A stretch of 64,000 bases of DNA from Gari tellinella (GCA_922989275.2 OV277858.1:9610001-9674000); one strand, 5' to 3'; positions 32,858-44,922 are shown, counted from the first letter of the stretch. Numbers and translations are program-made. Notes: a model not told the origin generated them from the letters alone.

Positions 32858-33649
32858 CAGATACAACCTACTCCGTTTGTATTGACGTTTTGGATTTGAC
32901 TTCGAAAAAAAAATCATTGAAATTTAAAACGGCAAATGCCATGTTGACAAAACTTCAGTATATTTCATTCCCTAATAATAACCATAGATTTTTGTGTTTG
33001 TTTGGCCCATATAGCCCGACATGAACGTGTGCCTTTTTGAGAATTTCCCTGATATTGCTCAAAGCTTTAGTGTCGTCGGACGCCTACATCTAAATCGACC
33101 GTAGGCCGGTAAATGCCAACTAACCCGTAGAAACAAACCAAACCAAAACCAAATGTTATTTACGAAAGCAGACGAAAACTTTAAGCACACGATAATTTTA
33201 TTATAGGAGTGACTGTGTTAGCCGGGTCATGACGTCATATGATGTCATAATGGCAGTGAAGGGCTAATGACCTATGTACAACAAATAAGCATTATATTCA
33301 CTAAAGACATGCTAATGCTTTACCCATTGAACCGAAGTGATGAAAGTGTACCTGTGAAAAGTACACTTTCTAATGCAAACAGTGTAGACATAAATCAGAG
33401 GGTTCTTATATTAGGCTCCGACATGAACCCACATATCAGAGTCAGAGCTGCATTGTATGCCAGTTTGTAATAAGAGTATAATCTCTGCAAACTGAGTGCA
33501 AAGCACACTCTTTCGGGACATGAACTATCATCGTTGTAGAGAGGTTGTTGCTACTCGCAGGTTAATTTTATTGCAAATGTTTTTAAAGAGACCACTCAGT
33601 AAGGAGAATTTGGTACCTTTAAATACGAGTGGCTGTTTAATGCAGGACA

Positions 33650-33697
33650 AAAGTAATGCAGAAAATCTGAAAGAAAGGAGCTTTCTGCTACTTTCAT
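33650..33697. repeat. H2 hairpin
   Basis: AAAGTAATGCAGAAAA faces GGAGCTTTCTGCTACTTTC, with a loop of about ten bases. Confidence 0.7.
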
Positions 33698-33998
33698 TTT
33701 GCAACTTTGCCGATAATTATATGTGATGTTTTCGTTGCTGTGCAGAGGGCCGTTGTTGAGAATGGTTATACTGTATATTGTAACATAAAACCAACACTGA
33801 TTTATCAAAATGGACTGGATTTAATTGGAAACTTGAATTGTCTATTAGAAGTTTCAGGTTTAAAAGAGTGAAAACAGGATAAAAGTAATACAGAAAGTGT
33901 TTCTGCAAGTCCTGTATGATGGTGACACTATATATATCGCAAAGAGTACACTCGTCTTTTACAAACACGAAGAGTAAACGTGTCATAAGAAAACCGCG

Positions 33999-34046
33999 TA
34001 GACCCTGATCAGAGGGCTTCTAAAGGAGTCTTCTGATCAGGCTCAG
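33999..34046. repeat. H1 hairpin, short form
   Basis: GACCCTGATCAGAGGGCTTC faces GAGTCTTCTGATCAGGCTC. Confidence 0.7.
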
Positions 34047-34186
34047 AAATGTTTGTTTTTGTTTTCTTTTTCCAATACATGCAATGCCGTGACGCCATCT
34101 GCTTTAAACACTTGTCGCCTGCTTTTATTTCTCAAATTTTAATTTTAGGAAAATTGACTTAAGTCATTTCTTAATTAGTGTCAACG

Positions 34187-34212
34187 GTTTGGTTCCTGGT
34201 CAGGATTCAAAC
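34187..34212. repeat. H1 mini-hairpin
   Basis: GTTTGGTTCCTG, a two-base loop, then CAGGATTCAAAC; TGTTTGC follows, the outer H1 arm. Confidence 0.7.
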
Positions 34213-34392
34213 TGTTTGCAATGTCCATTAGACCTGAGGTAGGGCAGTGAAGGGAATAGTTAAAAAGGGACTAGATTTTATAAATTGACTAATTTTGAAA
34301 CTGGAATTATCCATATAAGCTTCAGGAGTGAGCTAATCATCTCTCGTTGTGACTGATGTACACATATTTTACTTTAGACAATGCTCATTCTA

Positions 34393-35092
34393 GTGCAAAT
34401 GTGTAACTCGAACATATGAAATATTCTATAACATGTCCTCCGGACAAGCAATGCACATACGACGACCTTGAAATTCGCAATGTGACCTACATTCACAGAC
34501 CATGACCTTGAAAGTTTACTGGTGTCGAGAACTTGTTGCAAGGAATATTTGTATGAAGTGTCAATAAAATCCAATCAGTACTTCGCTCAAAAACCTCCGG
34601 ACAAGCAAAGCACACATGACGACCTTGAAATTCGAAATGTGACCTACAATCAAAGACCACGACCTTGAAATTCGACTAGTGTTGAGTACTTGTTGAAAGG
34701 AAAATTTGTATGAAGTGTCCATAAATTCCAATCAATACTTTGCTCAAAAACCTCCGCACAAGCAAAGCACATATGACGACCTTGAAATTCACAATGTGAC
34801 CTACATTCACAGACCACGCCCTTGAAAGTCGACTGGTGTCGAGAACTTGTGCAAGGAACATTTGTATGAAATTTCAATAAAATCCAATCAGTACTTTGCT
34901 CAAAAACCCACAGACCACGTCCTTGAAAGTCGACTGGTGTCGAGAACTCGTTGCAAGGAACATTTGTATGAAGTTTCAATAAAATCCAATCAGTTCTTTG
35001 CTCAAAAACCTCCGGACAAGTAAATGTTGACGTACGGACGGACGAATAGACGGACAGACAAGGCGACGCCAACACCCGCCTTCGCGGCGGGC
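34393..35092 (-). repeat. Tandem array A, about 157-bp unit, hairpin end
   Basis: GCTCAAAAACCTCCGGACAA marks units at 34585, 34742, 34898 and 35000 (the last is shortened to 102 bp). The array ends in GGACGGACGAATAGACGGAC, then a CACCCGCC-TTCG-GGCGGGCG hairpin and TATAA. Minus-strand ORFs here are array artefacts. Confidence 0.85.
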
Positions 35093-35124
35093 GTATAAAA
35101 ACGATAAAAATGTGTAGACCTAGA

Positions 35125-35240
35125 AACTACACATTTTCAATCCCTATTTCAAGCTTTTAACATTCTGCATATCATGAGCAAATGGTATAAGCTCCATACT
35201 GAATGAGATTTGTGTGAGAAGAAATTTAGTTGCTGCATGC
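35125..35240 (+). repeat. Dispersed repeat, copy 1
   Basis: ATTCTGCATATCATGAGCAA and TGAGATTTGTGTGAGAA match the reverse complement of 53755-53880 with modest divergence. It follows array A directly. No coding signal. Confidence 0.7.
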
Positions 35241-36226
35241 TGAAATTGAGAAAGTTTCGCTGTCGACTGTAGTCGCCTATGACTTAATTTGTGTAACACT
35301 TTTTCGGAGCAATCATACATGTTCCATAAAGTTTTTATCTATGATTTTAGCAAATTCTCTTTTTAATTTTCGTCTATGGGCTTACTTATGCCCATCCCAC
35401 CGCGCCTACGACCTATAATGTATGAAACAACATCAACGTTCAATTATTTCCTCTTCGAAATTGCGAAATGGAAAAAGAATATTTAAGAAATGAACGACTT
35501 GTTTCTGCCGTTCATCGGAGTATGAACGCCTGAGCTTGGCAAGGTAAGTTTCGTTTATTGCTTATATTTATATTTTTAAATGATCCCTTGTGCATTAAAA
35601 TGTGTTTCTTGACTAGATTTGTTTTATGTACATGAATTTGTCATATACCGGCCAAATATTGTCGATAGATGTAATTCCCGATGTAATAGCCATTACTCCG
35701 CCCAGAATAGCGCCATCTGTATTCTGTATTCCTCGTCTTCACCGCCTGTATAGGCGAACCGTGGTAATCACGTCAAAGTTCAGTTCACAATCACCAATCT
35801 TGATTTAACGTTTCTGCACTAGTCCTTATGTTTCTGTGCACTCAAATGAGAGTTCTTATGAGTATGCTGAGCAGATGTGTCATTAGACTTTACTAAATTT
35901 TTAGTTTCTAGAATTTTTAAATGTCTGTACCTTTCTGTATCGAGGGTAAATAACAATCGTCTACTGTGAAACTCAACACACCGTATCTTTTGTATCTCTG
36001 ACTTTCTGATAACGTTCATGTTACACAGATATGAAGGGTCTATGATGATGTTAAGTTTACTCTGACCGTCGACCAATGAGAGCATAGCACTAGGTGCCCG
36101 ATCTAGTCTAGATCTACAGATAGCGTGGGGAAAACCCACATTTGTATAACTGGTTGGAACCGGTTCCGATTTGAAAGGTTCATCGAAAAATGACCTTCAC
36201 GTATTTAATACGGTTATATAGAGACC
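35241..36226. other. Stretch without recognisable feature
   Basis: No gene could be supported. A short open reading at 35468-35533 followed by GTAAGT looks exon-like but contains a stop before the donor. Confidence 0.4.
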
Positions 36227-37066
36227 TTTCTTTCTTTCTTTCTTTATATACTGCCACACACCCTCACGGGTAATTTCGGGCAGTGCGCGTCTGTGCCTGT
36301 TAGTTAAGAGTTAAGAACAGGATAAAAGAAGGGGTTAGCAATAAAATCAGGTTAAGAATGTTAAAACTAAGCAGAAATAGAGTAAAATCAGGATAAAAAC
36401 ACTATTGCTGGACCTTTAAGGTTTATAATGATTAATAGTGTTGATTGAGGACTTGAAAGTATTCAGGCTCTCACTCAACACAACATCTGCAGGAAGGGCA
36501 TTCCACTGTACTACAGTAAGAGGATAAAAAGAGTACTTATAGTAGTCTGCTCCAGTATGTACCTGCCTGAAACTCACTGAGTGACAGTGTCTTGATAGAC
36601 GGATATTTCTATGTATGTAAGCTGGGACTGGGACTGCCACTAACCCATGGACAATCTTATAAAATAGACATAGTCTAGCATCTGAACGACGCTGCTCCAA
36701 GGACCTCCAGCCTAGTTTGAGTAACATTTCAGAGACACTTGCATGCCTGGAATACTCACCCAAGGTCCAACGGGCAGCACGTCTTTGTACCATTTCAATT
36801 TTATCAATGTTGGACCTTGTGTGAGGATCCCACACACTGCAAGCATACTCTAACTGTGGACGAACAAGGGTTTGGTAAGTACGCTCCCTGAGTTTGGAGG
36901 ATTTGGACCTAATGTTTCGTCTAAGAAAACCTAGGGTACGGTTTGCTGAAGTAGTAATGCGGTCAACATGTGTATTCCACGACAAGCTGCCCGAGATGTC
37001 GACACCCAGATAGCGAGCACTACTGACGGTCTCCCTTACAGGGCAAATGTAAATATTTCTTAATCA
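36227..37066 (-). mobile_element. LINE-D 3' fragment with (AAAG)n tail
   Basis: On the minus strand a 5'-truncated LINE runs from 37066 to a 3' UTR ending GTGTGGCAGTATATAAAG, followed by an AAAG repeat (plus strand TTTC at 36227-36246). The microsatellite tail is its 3' terminus. The truncation at 37066 abuts a foldback MITE. Confidence 0.82.
36416..37055 (-). pseudogene. LINE-D reverse transcriptase, C-terminal part
   Basis: Open from about 37055 with ARYLGVDISGSLSWNTHVDR, then TLGFLRRNIRSKSSKLRERT, YACSVWDPHTRSNIDKIEMV, QRRAARWTLGEY, YKIVHGLVAVPVPAYI and a stop at 36416. This is the thumb and C-terminal domain of Jockey/CR1-type LINE polymerases. The catalytic YADD region is absent because of 5' truncation. 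There are no internal stops, so it is fairly young. The ATG at 36985 is internal to the domain. Confidence 0.88.
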
Positions 37067-37100
37067 ACACGGTGGCCATACCACGCTACGATCCGGACGT

Positions 37101-37411
37101 AAGAAATATAGCAATAACGTTCATAATAAAGCACAGATCTACACGAAATTAAAACGAGGGCCGTCTCGGAGTTAAAATACAGCCTCGATGATAGTCATTT
37201 GACCCCTATACAGCGTAACTATTGACATTCACGTAATCTTGGCAAAATGCACCGGGCCGAAGCATAACGCGAACGTCAATATTTAAAAATTACGCCGTTT
37301 TAGAGTCAACTCATTATCACCGTGGCTGTATGTTCACTCCTAGACGGCCCTCGTCTTTAATTCGTGTAGATCCGTGCTTTATTGAGAAAGGTATCGTTAT
37401 AGTTCTTTCCT
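37101..37411. mobile_element. Foldback MITE, about 310 bp, ~70-bp TIRs
   Basis: GCACAGATCTACACGAAATT and GAGGGCCGTCTCGGAGT on the left are mirrored by GACGGCCCTCGTCTTTAATT and CGTGTAGATCCGTGCTTTAT on the right. Inner arms (AATACAGCC / GGCTGTATG) also pair. No ORF. Confidence 0.82.
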
Positions 37412-38407
37412 AAATTGAACGACGAATACAGCTCCGGACCGGAGCATCAGATGAATGTAGGATGGCCATCGTGACTATTTTGTAGATAGTACTCTATCAA
37501 CCTGTGAGGTGTGAACGGTGTAGTTGAAGTTGCGCTTAGGAGTATGGACTATCCACACAAGTAAAACAATGTTGGCTCTAACTTTGGAATAGAATGATCT
37601 GGAAGCTAACCCTGACCTTTGCATCTCATTCTTTAATCTTTAGCATGTTATTTATTTGCCGCCTGCTCACCATTTAACAGCTGCCTGCAAGGATTTTCAA
37701 AATAAATTTATCTGCATCTTTCCGAAAAAACCCTCAGAATTCAACAGTGTGGATCAGCGTCTCATACGGGTCTAAATTGTGTGCACCTGTAATCACAGAT
37801 TTGCTGGACCTGGCTTGCAGATGGTTAACTTTCTACGCGCTACCGGCGAACTTATGAGTACGGCGTCTCATCTGGATCCAAACTGTTTGACATTCTGATG
37901 ATATTTTCTAAAAATTCGTCTTGGAGAATTGTTATAGATGACAAATTCTTGCAAATGACAATCATATTGCAAGCAGAAGGTTAATATTATCAATTACAAT
38001 TTATTTATAAAATAATGGGACAAGTCGTTAGCATATCATCGGGACTGGTAAGGACTGGTAAGGACTATTTAACCAAAAAAATTCAACTGTTCCAAAATAT
38101 TTTATTCTCATTTGCTTTTGACCATACACAAGTCAAATCTATAGATTTCTAATCATGAAAAAAGACATTTGATCAAGTGTGCATGACCGTCGAACACAAC
38201 CATCAAAGTCAACATAACCAGTCTATTGATTTTATCAAGCATATTCCCAAGAGCAAGGGCCCCACAGGTACAAAAACCACAATCACTTATGGAACATTGC
38301 TATATACAGATTAAACTTTATTATGCAACACATGCCCCATTTAACAGTAATTCATAATAATTCAGTAAAACCTCATGATGCAGATTGTGAGAAAGACAGA
38401 TGGCAGC
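37412..38407. other. Non-coding stretch with one H1 half-arm
   Basis: CGGCGTCTCATCTGGATCCA-AACTGTTTGA at 37861-37890 is a lone H1 arm. A partly matching left arm (GTGTGGATCAGCGTCTCATA) lies about 110 bp upstream, near 37749. Nothing else was seen. Confidence 0.5.
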
Positions 38408-38477
38408 TTAAAGTATGGTGAAGGTAAAACAAAACGCTCATAAAGGAACTTTCTGTTTTACTTTCGCCTTGCTTTAA
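38408..38477. repeat. H2 hairpin
   Basis: TTAAAGTATGGTGAAGGTAA-AACA faces TGTTTTACTTTCGCCTTGCT-TTAA around a CGCTCATAAAGGAACTTTC centre. Confidence 0.8.
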
Positions 38478-38580
38478 TTCATTTCTCCCTGAACTTCAAA
38501 ATCGACACTTCCAATGTCCAGTTAAGTCTAGTCCATTGTTGACTATAGGGGGTTGTTTTTACAATATATTTGCAAAATTA

Positions 38581-38638
38581 CAAACAGTGCAGACCCTGAT
38601 CAGAGGGCTGCTTTCTGATCTGGGTCTACACTGTTTGC
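38581..38638. repeat. H1 hairpin
   Basis: CAAACAGTGCAGACCCTGAT-CAGA faces TCTGATCTGGGTCTACACTG-TTTG. Confidence 0.88.
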
Positions 38639-39030
38639 ATATTACAAGTGTATTCTCTACAGGTATACTGTTTGTAAATCACGCATATAAGCGTTACTAG
38701 GGTTTAAAGAGTTAAGCAGTCACCTGTCTAAAACTCCAAATTATCAATTTACTGTAATTATTTAGCAACTTAACATTTTACTCCATATATATGCATGTTA
38801 ATGCCTTTACTTTATTCCTCCTCTCAAGAAAGTAGTTCTACTTTATAGTCATAAATACGCACCCTAAGAAATATTTCCCATATACTGTTTAAAGTCGAAA
38901 GCTGCAACTTTCTACTTTACCGTTGTCCCGTTTTAAGCTGCCACCTATGTTTTTCAACATCAAATGGTCATAAATGTTAAGCGTATCTAATTTATCCCTT
39001 TACCAAATAGCCTGTTTATAGTTATGAAGA

Positions 39031-39122
39031 CAGGTGAACACTTAAAGCAGGTTGAAAGTAAAGCAGAATGCACCTTTAGGTGCATTCTGCTTTACTTTCA
39101 GCCTGCTTTAAGTTATCACCTG
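39031..39122. repeat. H2 hairpin, 45-bp arms
   Basis: Arms 39031-39075 and 39078-39122 (core AAAGCAGGTTGAAAGTAAAG) pair almost perfectly with a two-base loop. Confidence 0.92.
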
Positions 39123-39348
39123 CTAGGATAAAAACATATTTCTTATAGTATATGTTCATGACTGTTTAAATTTGAACTATTTTCTTCAGTGGAGGAATAA
39201 ATGAAACATGCTAAAAGCCGCTTCTATCAGGTAAAGGGTTAAGACAGAAGCCCTTCTCCAACTGAATATGTAAAGCAGCTCAAGTATTATAATAGGGAAT
39301 CTTTCCCAAGCAATTAGAGCAGACTCATGTCAAGACTGATCCTATTAG

Positions 39349-39387
39349 AAAACAGTGCAGCTGTCTGGTCAGAGTCTGCACTGTTTT
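39349..39387. repeat. H1-related mini-hairpin
   Basis: AAAACAGTGCAG faces CTGCACTGTTTT exactly, with a 15-base loop. Confidence 0.8.
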
Positions 39388-39419
39388 CAAAAAGCATTAA
39401 TACATGTCAATAGCAGGAA

Positions 39420-40010
39420 GATTTATATCTGACATGACCCATATTTGAACCTGACATAGATTCTATCAGAAATATTCTGATAAAATTTCAACAATACTCT
39501 ATAACATTTGTAACCTCTAGTGTGTTAACAAGATTATTCCAGAAGTAACCTAGATTTTTACCACAGGTGACCAATATTCAAATTTGACCTAAATTTTATC
39601 CAAGACAATATACACATCAATTTCTTTAATAACTGAATACAAACTAAAGTGTTAAAAAGGTTTTTCTATGATTTGACCTAGTCACCTAGTTTATGATCCA
39701 ACATTCAAACTTGGCTGAGATTTAAATGAGGCAAACACTCTGACCAAATTTCATAAAAATCTAACAAGATATAAAGCCTCTAAGATGCTAACAAGGTTTA
39801 TCTATAAGTTTACCTTGTGACCTAGTTTTTTACCGTAGGTGACCCATATTCAAACTTGAACCAGATTTAATCCATGGCAACACACAAACCCATTTACTTA
39901 AAGATAAAGTGAAAAATGAGCTCTCTAGAGTGTTAACAATTTTTTATTATGATTTGTCCTAGTTTTTTTACCCGATATGACCCACATTTGAACTTGGCCT
40001 AATTTAACTA
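39420..40010 (+). repeat. Degenerate tandem array of the D type
   Basis: GACCTAGTTTTTTACC, TGACCCATATTCAAACTTGA and CTGACCAAATTTCATAAAAA recur at about 125-190-bp steps with strong divergence. It looks like an old relative of the array at 49670-51950. Confidence 0.6.
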
Positions 40011-40846
40011 AAACTGCCACTGAAGTGACAAAATACCCCCGCAAAAGCAATTTGATAGTAAAAGTGTGGACATAGCAAGGCATGTTGATTATATGAAATA
40101 GGAACAGCCTATAAGCAAGCACAGCTGTCAAAAGTAACAAGAGAACCAGAGGGTCACATTTCGCTCACCTGTGGACATTGTACCATAGAAACTTGACTGG
40201 GCAGGACAAGATTTTAAGATTTCTATGTTAAACTGATATGCCCCGGGGCGGGGCCATTTTTGACCCGGGGGTCATAATTTGAACAACTTTGTTAGAGGAC
40301 TATAAGGCAAAGCTACATGTCAAATATAAATGATCTGGGCCTTACGGTTCCAGAGAAGAAGATTTTTAAGGTTTTCTTATAAAATAAACCCTGATAAGCC
40401 CGAGGGTGGGGCCGTTTTCGGCCCAGGGGTCATAATTTGAACAATCTTGGTAGAGGACCACAAGGCAAAGCTACATGTCAAATATTTAAGATCTGGGCCT
40501 TACGGTTTTAGAGAAGAAGATTTTTAAAGGTTTTCCTATATAAGTCTATGTAAAACTGATAAGCCCCAGGGCGGCGCCAATTATGACCCGGGGGTCGTTA
40601 TTTGAACAATCTTGATAAAGGACAATAAGGCAAAGCTAGAGTTAAATCAAGAGTTACTGTTCTTATGTAGGGTTCATCTACCCAATGAGATCTACCCACC
40701 CATGAAGTTTCATGTCGATATCTCTTATACTTTTTGAGTAATAGGCTACATTAACGTTTTTGCCACGGACAGACAGACAGACCAACCGACCAACACACTG
40801 ATTCCTTTATACCCCCTCTCAAACTTCGTTTGCGGGGGTATAATTA
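40011..40846 (+). repeat. Tandem array B, mosaic of two unit types, hairpin end
   Basis: The 5' module (40011-40135, ACTGAAGTGACAAAATA...AGTAACAAG) is shared with array I. A leader GAACCAGAGGGTC-TCGCTCACCTG follows, then about three C-type units (GGGGCGGGGCCATTTTTGAC). Near 40640 it switches to the array I unit (AAATCAAGAGTTACTGTTCT). It ends in GGACAGACAGACAGACC and a TATACCCCC...GGGGGTATAA hairpin. Confidence 0.85.
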
Positions 40847-41056
40847 AGACAAACATTGTGACCAAGTTGTATACCCCTCTAGTACATTTGGCACCGAGAT
40901 GGGATTATAAAAGCAAGAAGGCCATGGCCTTCAATATTGCTCACCTGAATATAGTAATATAACGAGCAATGTTGATTTTTCAGCAGACAAAATTTCTATC
41001 AGAGTGTTAAACTGAGTGTTTACACTATAAATGCCGAACATGAAATGAAATTAGCA

Positions 41057-41113
41057 CAGTTTGGATTCTGATCTGATGACAAATAATTGTCTGATCAAGA
41101 TCCAAACTGTTTG
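41057..41113. repeat. H1 hairpin
   Basis: CACAGTTTGGATTCTGATC faces CTGATCAAGATCCAAACTGT. Confidence 0.85.
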
Positions 41114-41453
41114 AAACTTGTGGCAATTTACCCAAGTTAAAATGCCTAAAACTTATTTTTGAGAAATTCAAGCAGATAACAATTATGATGCAGATGACAT
41201 ACAGACCAGAGAAAGGGTATTTTCTTCCTGGACTTGTATTAATACAGTAAGCTGTACTTCATAACATATACATTGACAGTCTTTATTTTGACATATGGCA
41301 GTTAAATGCAGGGTATTAGATATGCAAAAAAGATTTAAAAGCTGTCTGCATTTTGTTTTTCAGCCACCTAGTTTATGCCTCTCAGCATAATAAAACCTGG
41401 ATTTTCCAATGTGCTACAGGGAAACTTGTGTTTTACGATGTGAAAATGTCTAA

Positions 41454-42655
41454 AACAAGAGCCACTTGGCTCTAAATCGCTCACCTGACTCACGGTGATA
41501 TATTGGCAATGTGACATTTCTATTTGTTTCTAGCTGTTGGCTTAAACTATTATAATTCAAAGGAGTAAACATCCTAGCACTAAATGGTATCACTTAATTT
41601 GAATGACTTGTATGTAAAAATCGTGACCCCCGGGTAGGGTCAATTTTGACACCAGGGGCATAATTTGAAAAAATATCAGTAATGGTTCATTAGATGATAT
41701 TACATATCAAATATAGCTCTAAGCGCCTTCAGTTTTGAGAAGATTTTTTAAGTTTCTACTATATAATACTATGTAAAACTTGTGACCCCCAGGGAGGGGC
41801 CAATTTTAACCCATGGGGCAAAATTACAACAAACTTGAAGAAGTCTACAAGATTACGCTGCATACCAAGTTTCACAACTCTAAGCTTTTCGGTTTCGGAG
41901 AAGAAGATTTTTAAAAGTTTTTACTATATAATCCTATGTAAAACTTGTGACCTCCAGGGCGGGGTCAACTTTGACCCCATGGGGTAAAATTTGAACAAAC
42001 TTCATAGAGGTCCACTAGATGATGCTATATACCAAATATTACAGATCTAAGCCTTTCGGTTTCGGAGAAGAAGAATTTTTAAGATTTAACTATATAATCC
42101 TATGTAAAATTTGTGACCTCCAGGCCGGGGCCAATTTTGACCCCAGGAGCAAAATTTGAACAACTTCGTAGAGGTCCACTAGATGATGCTATATACCAAA
42201 TATCACAGCTCTAAGCCTTTCGATTTCAGAGAAGAAGAATTTTTAAGATTTTACTATATAATCCTATGTAAAACTTGTGACCCCCGGGTTGGGGCCAATT
42301 TTGACCCCAGGAGCAAAATTTGAACAAACTTTGTAGAGGTCTTCTAGATGATGCTACATACCAAATTTGGTAGCCCTAGGCCTTATGCTTTTTGATAAGA
42401 AGATTTTTAAGTTTTCACTTTTATTTTACATTGGTTACATTGGTTGCAATGGCAACCAGAGTTCTGCATGGAATCAAATTTTTTGAACAACTTTTGAAGA
42501 GGTTGACCCAAGGATCATGTCTACCAAGTTTTGTAAAACTCCAACAGGTAGTTTAGGAGGAGATGTCGTTTTAAGAAATTGTTGACGACGGACGAACGGA
42601 CACAGGACGATCAAAGTAGCTCACCTTGGCACTACGTGCCAGGTGAGCATAATAT
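41454..42655 (+). repeat. Tandem array C, about 165-bp unit, hairpin ends
   Basis: The leader ACAAGAGCCACTTGGCTCTA-AATCGCTCACCTG is itself a small dyad. GTAAAACTTGTGACC marks units at 41773, 41938, 42104 and 42268. The array ends in GACGACGGACGAACGGACAC, then TAGCTCACCTTGGCAC-TAC-GTGCCAGGTGAGC. The leader CTCACCTG is complementary to the terminal CAGGTGAG. Confidence 0.9.
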
Positions 42656-42696
42656 TTGTTGTTGGCTAATTTTCCCTAAATTAAGAATTATGAATG

Positions 42697-42790
42697 AATA
42701 AATGAATGAAAGACTTTATTTAACGAGGGTGACTCATTTAGTCTAACGACTAATCTCCAATGAGGCCCTCCATAAAAGTATTGCATTATC
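42697..42790 (-). mobile_element. LINE 3'-end fragment
   Basis: On the minus strand GAGTCACCCTCGTTAAATAA-AGTCTTTCATTCATTCAT is a common LINE 3' terminus with an ATTC tail. No coding part remains. Confidence 0.5.
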
Positions 42791-42920
42791 ATACATAGAT
42801 ATTCCATATCTTTAACCCTTGTCCTGCTGTAATATCGACTGCTATAAAATTGCTGTCTGAAAAATTTCGTAAAATTCAGATTAATGCAACTTTACATTGC
42901 AGAACACTAAAGACTTGTGT

Positions 42921-42984
42921 CAAACAGTTTGTATCCAGATCAAACGCTGTCTGACGCAGCGTCTTTCTGGATCCAAACAGTTTG
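42921..42984. repeat. H1 hairpin
   Basis: CAAACAGTTTGTATCCAGAT faces CTTTCTGGATCCAAACAGTT; the inner GACGC-AGCGTC stem is present. Confidence 0.88.
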
Positions 42985-43917
42985 CAAATACGAATGAATT
43001 TGGGATTAGCAGGCAAAGGGCTAAATATATAGAGACGAAAACAGTTCAATAGCAGATCAAATAAACATAATTAGACCCATGTAGTTTAAATACTAAAATA
43101 TTATGAACTCTTCATGACACAGTGAGAGATTTCCACAGCAGAAAAATCATAATAGATCTATCCCAGGACAGGCTAGAAAACCCCTGAAGACAGCAAACGA
43201 GAAATCTATCTAGATCCGGAATGAAAATGAAAATTAAATAGACATATTACACACTGGATCTATATAGAAATTTAATCACTCAATGCCGCACGATGGTGTT
43301 ACAGAAAGCTTATATAAGAGATCCCTGCAACACCACCGCAACCCACAAAGCAACCATTCGTCGTAAAGCCCCCTTTTCAAACCACTCAAGTGTCCGGATT
43401 TCAGAGGTATAACTGTAATATTGATTAAAGGCACGCTCGAGCTGCAAATATAAGAGAAGACGACAGGCCACTTTATGCAAAAAAACCTCACAACCACACC
43501 AGACCCCGAGTGTCTCAGTCACTGATGTTATTATATTGAGCACCATATTTTTAACTCAGAAAATATAAGCAGACCAGAACGAATCAGTGCTAGTCCTATA
43601 AAATACAAAATAGCAAACTGTGTTAATATCATGAAGTGTGAATAAACACCAGCAAATAATAATTAGCTATAAAACAGACGAAAGCAACTCTTTAAACACT
43701 ATATACACCTGTAACATACGCACAGGCACCTTGCTGACGGTTTTGGCTCAGGAAATTGACTCCCAAGTTTATGAGATCCCCGACTTGAGCCAAAACTGCC
43801 AGTCAGATGCTAACGGAGGTGTAAATCCCAAGATTCTGCCGGACAATTCCATGCTAGCTGATCAGGATTCACACCAACACCATATGGGTTACAAAAAGAT
43901 AATATATATATATATAT
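42985..43917. other. Non-coding stretch ending in (TA)n
   Basis: No gene. A TTGGCTCAGGAAATTGACTC segment near 43743 is partly mirrored by GAGCCAAAACTGCC near 43788. A TA microsatellite precedes the 4.1-kb element. Confidence 0.4.
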
Positions 43918-44083
43918 GGGCCGTGTCGTGACAAAACCTGCCTTAATGACATAGCGTCATAACGTCGGAAAACCCCGATAAAGTTTGACGTCATAATTTT
44001 CAGTAAAAGTGCCGCGCAATTTCACCTTGACATTCAATAGATCGGATTTTCTTAGTTCAATACCACCATAAATACCTGGATAA

Positions 44084-44101
44084 ATGGACAACGATTTAGA
44101 G
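44084..44101 (+). other. Possible short first exon in the 4.1-kb element
   Basis: ATGGACAACGATTTAGAG is followed by GTGAGTTT, a good donor. A candidate acceptor TTTTTATTTTAG lies near 46932 and gives about 20 open codons (LRLRHACPAFRETYGHVG). No family match is known, so this is weak. Confidence 0.25.
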
Positions 44102-44635
44102 GTGAGTTTAGATCTACATTTTATTCTTCTTATTATAATTATTCTATGCACAGGTCTCCCTAGATCTAGAATTCCAAGCGTAGAGCTGTTTAAGGAAAAA
44201 GTGAAAGTAAACAAACATGACCTCTCCCCTCCCACAACAGGTATCGATAGCTTTATGCTTTCTTTCCTTTCTCAAACATTTACACTCATGTATATATGCA
44301 GACAAAAATGCATTTTTTTTAAATCGACAAAAATTCTACATTTCACTCTATATTTTAATCCGGAGTGGAATCCGAACTTTGAATACTGGTGTCTGGAGGC
44401 TTTGTGAATCTATTTTTAGATCGCCAAGCACACTTTAATTATGAAACGTTTAAGCTTGTTACGTTTTTTTCTGTAGATTTTATGTAAATGGTCGTGAATT
44501 AATTAGATCTAGATGTGTTAATTCAACTAACAATAAACAATTGATAGAATGGTATATTATTGGCACTTGCATTAGATTTTGTTTTCACTCACGAAATTAT
44601 TCAAGTAACCAAATCAACGTCGAGAAAATTATAAC

Positions 44636-44706
44636 GTCCCCTTGGTCCAGTGGATATGTCCCTCGCTTTCCAAGCCGGAGTATCGGAGTTCAATTCTTGC
44701 TAAAGG
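44636..44706 (+). tRNA. tRNA-Gly(TCC)-like pseudogene
   Basis: TTGGTCCAGTGGATATGTCC (A-box region), TTTCCAA anticodon loop and GGAGTTCAATTCTTGCT (B-box region) are in tRNA order. The acceptor stem does not pair, so it is probably a pseudogene or tRNA-derived repeat. Confidence 0.5.
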
Positions 44707-44922
44707 CAATGATATTTTTTCTCTACTTTTTGCTGTTATTGTTATTTGATCAACGTAATAACTCGTTTTAGATCAGTAACACAGCTTTCATGTTATATAA
44801 TAATACCTACAATGTCAATTAATTCAATTTCGGACGAAAAAATGACCACTGTCATTGAAAATGAACATGGCATCATTATCTGAATAGATCTCTTAGATCT
44901 ATGAATTTTTGGATTGTTTATC

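Larger units (their letters stand above)
32858..34392. other. Non-coding stretch with hairpins and a doubled CRE-like palindrome
   Basis: No gene. ATGACGTCATATGATGTCAT lies near 33229. GAAAGTGTAC faces GTACACTTTC near 33345-33371. The H1 and H2 hairpins are listed separately. Confidence 0.5.

Noticed and set aside
35468..35540. Exon ending in AAG|GTAAGT
   Set aside because: The open frame from the nearby ATG stops before the donor, and no partner exon was seen.
39031..39122. microRNA precursor
   Set aside because: The arms pair almost perfectly with a two-base loop and the sequence belongs to a dispersed family (H2), unlike a typical animal pre-miRNA.
39925..40140. ORF similar to one at 60734-60928 as a conserved gene
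   Set aside because: Both are the complement of the shared 5' module of arrays B and I; similarity is from the DNA repeat.
43310..43546. Minus-strand ORF in a plain stretch before the 4.1-kb element
   Set aside because: No domain, no conserved pattern and an overlapping alternative frame of equal length.
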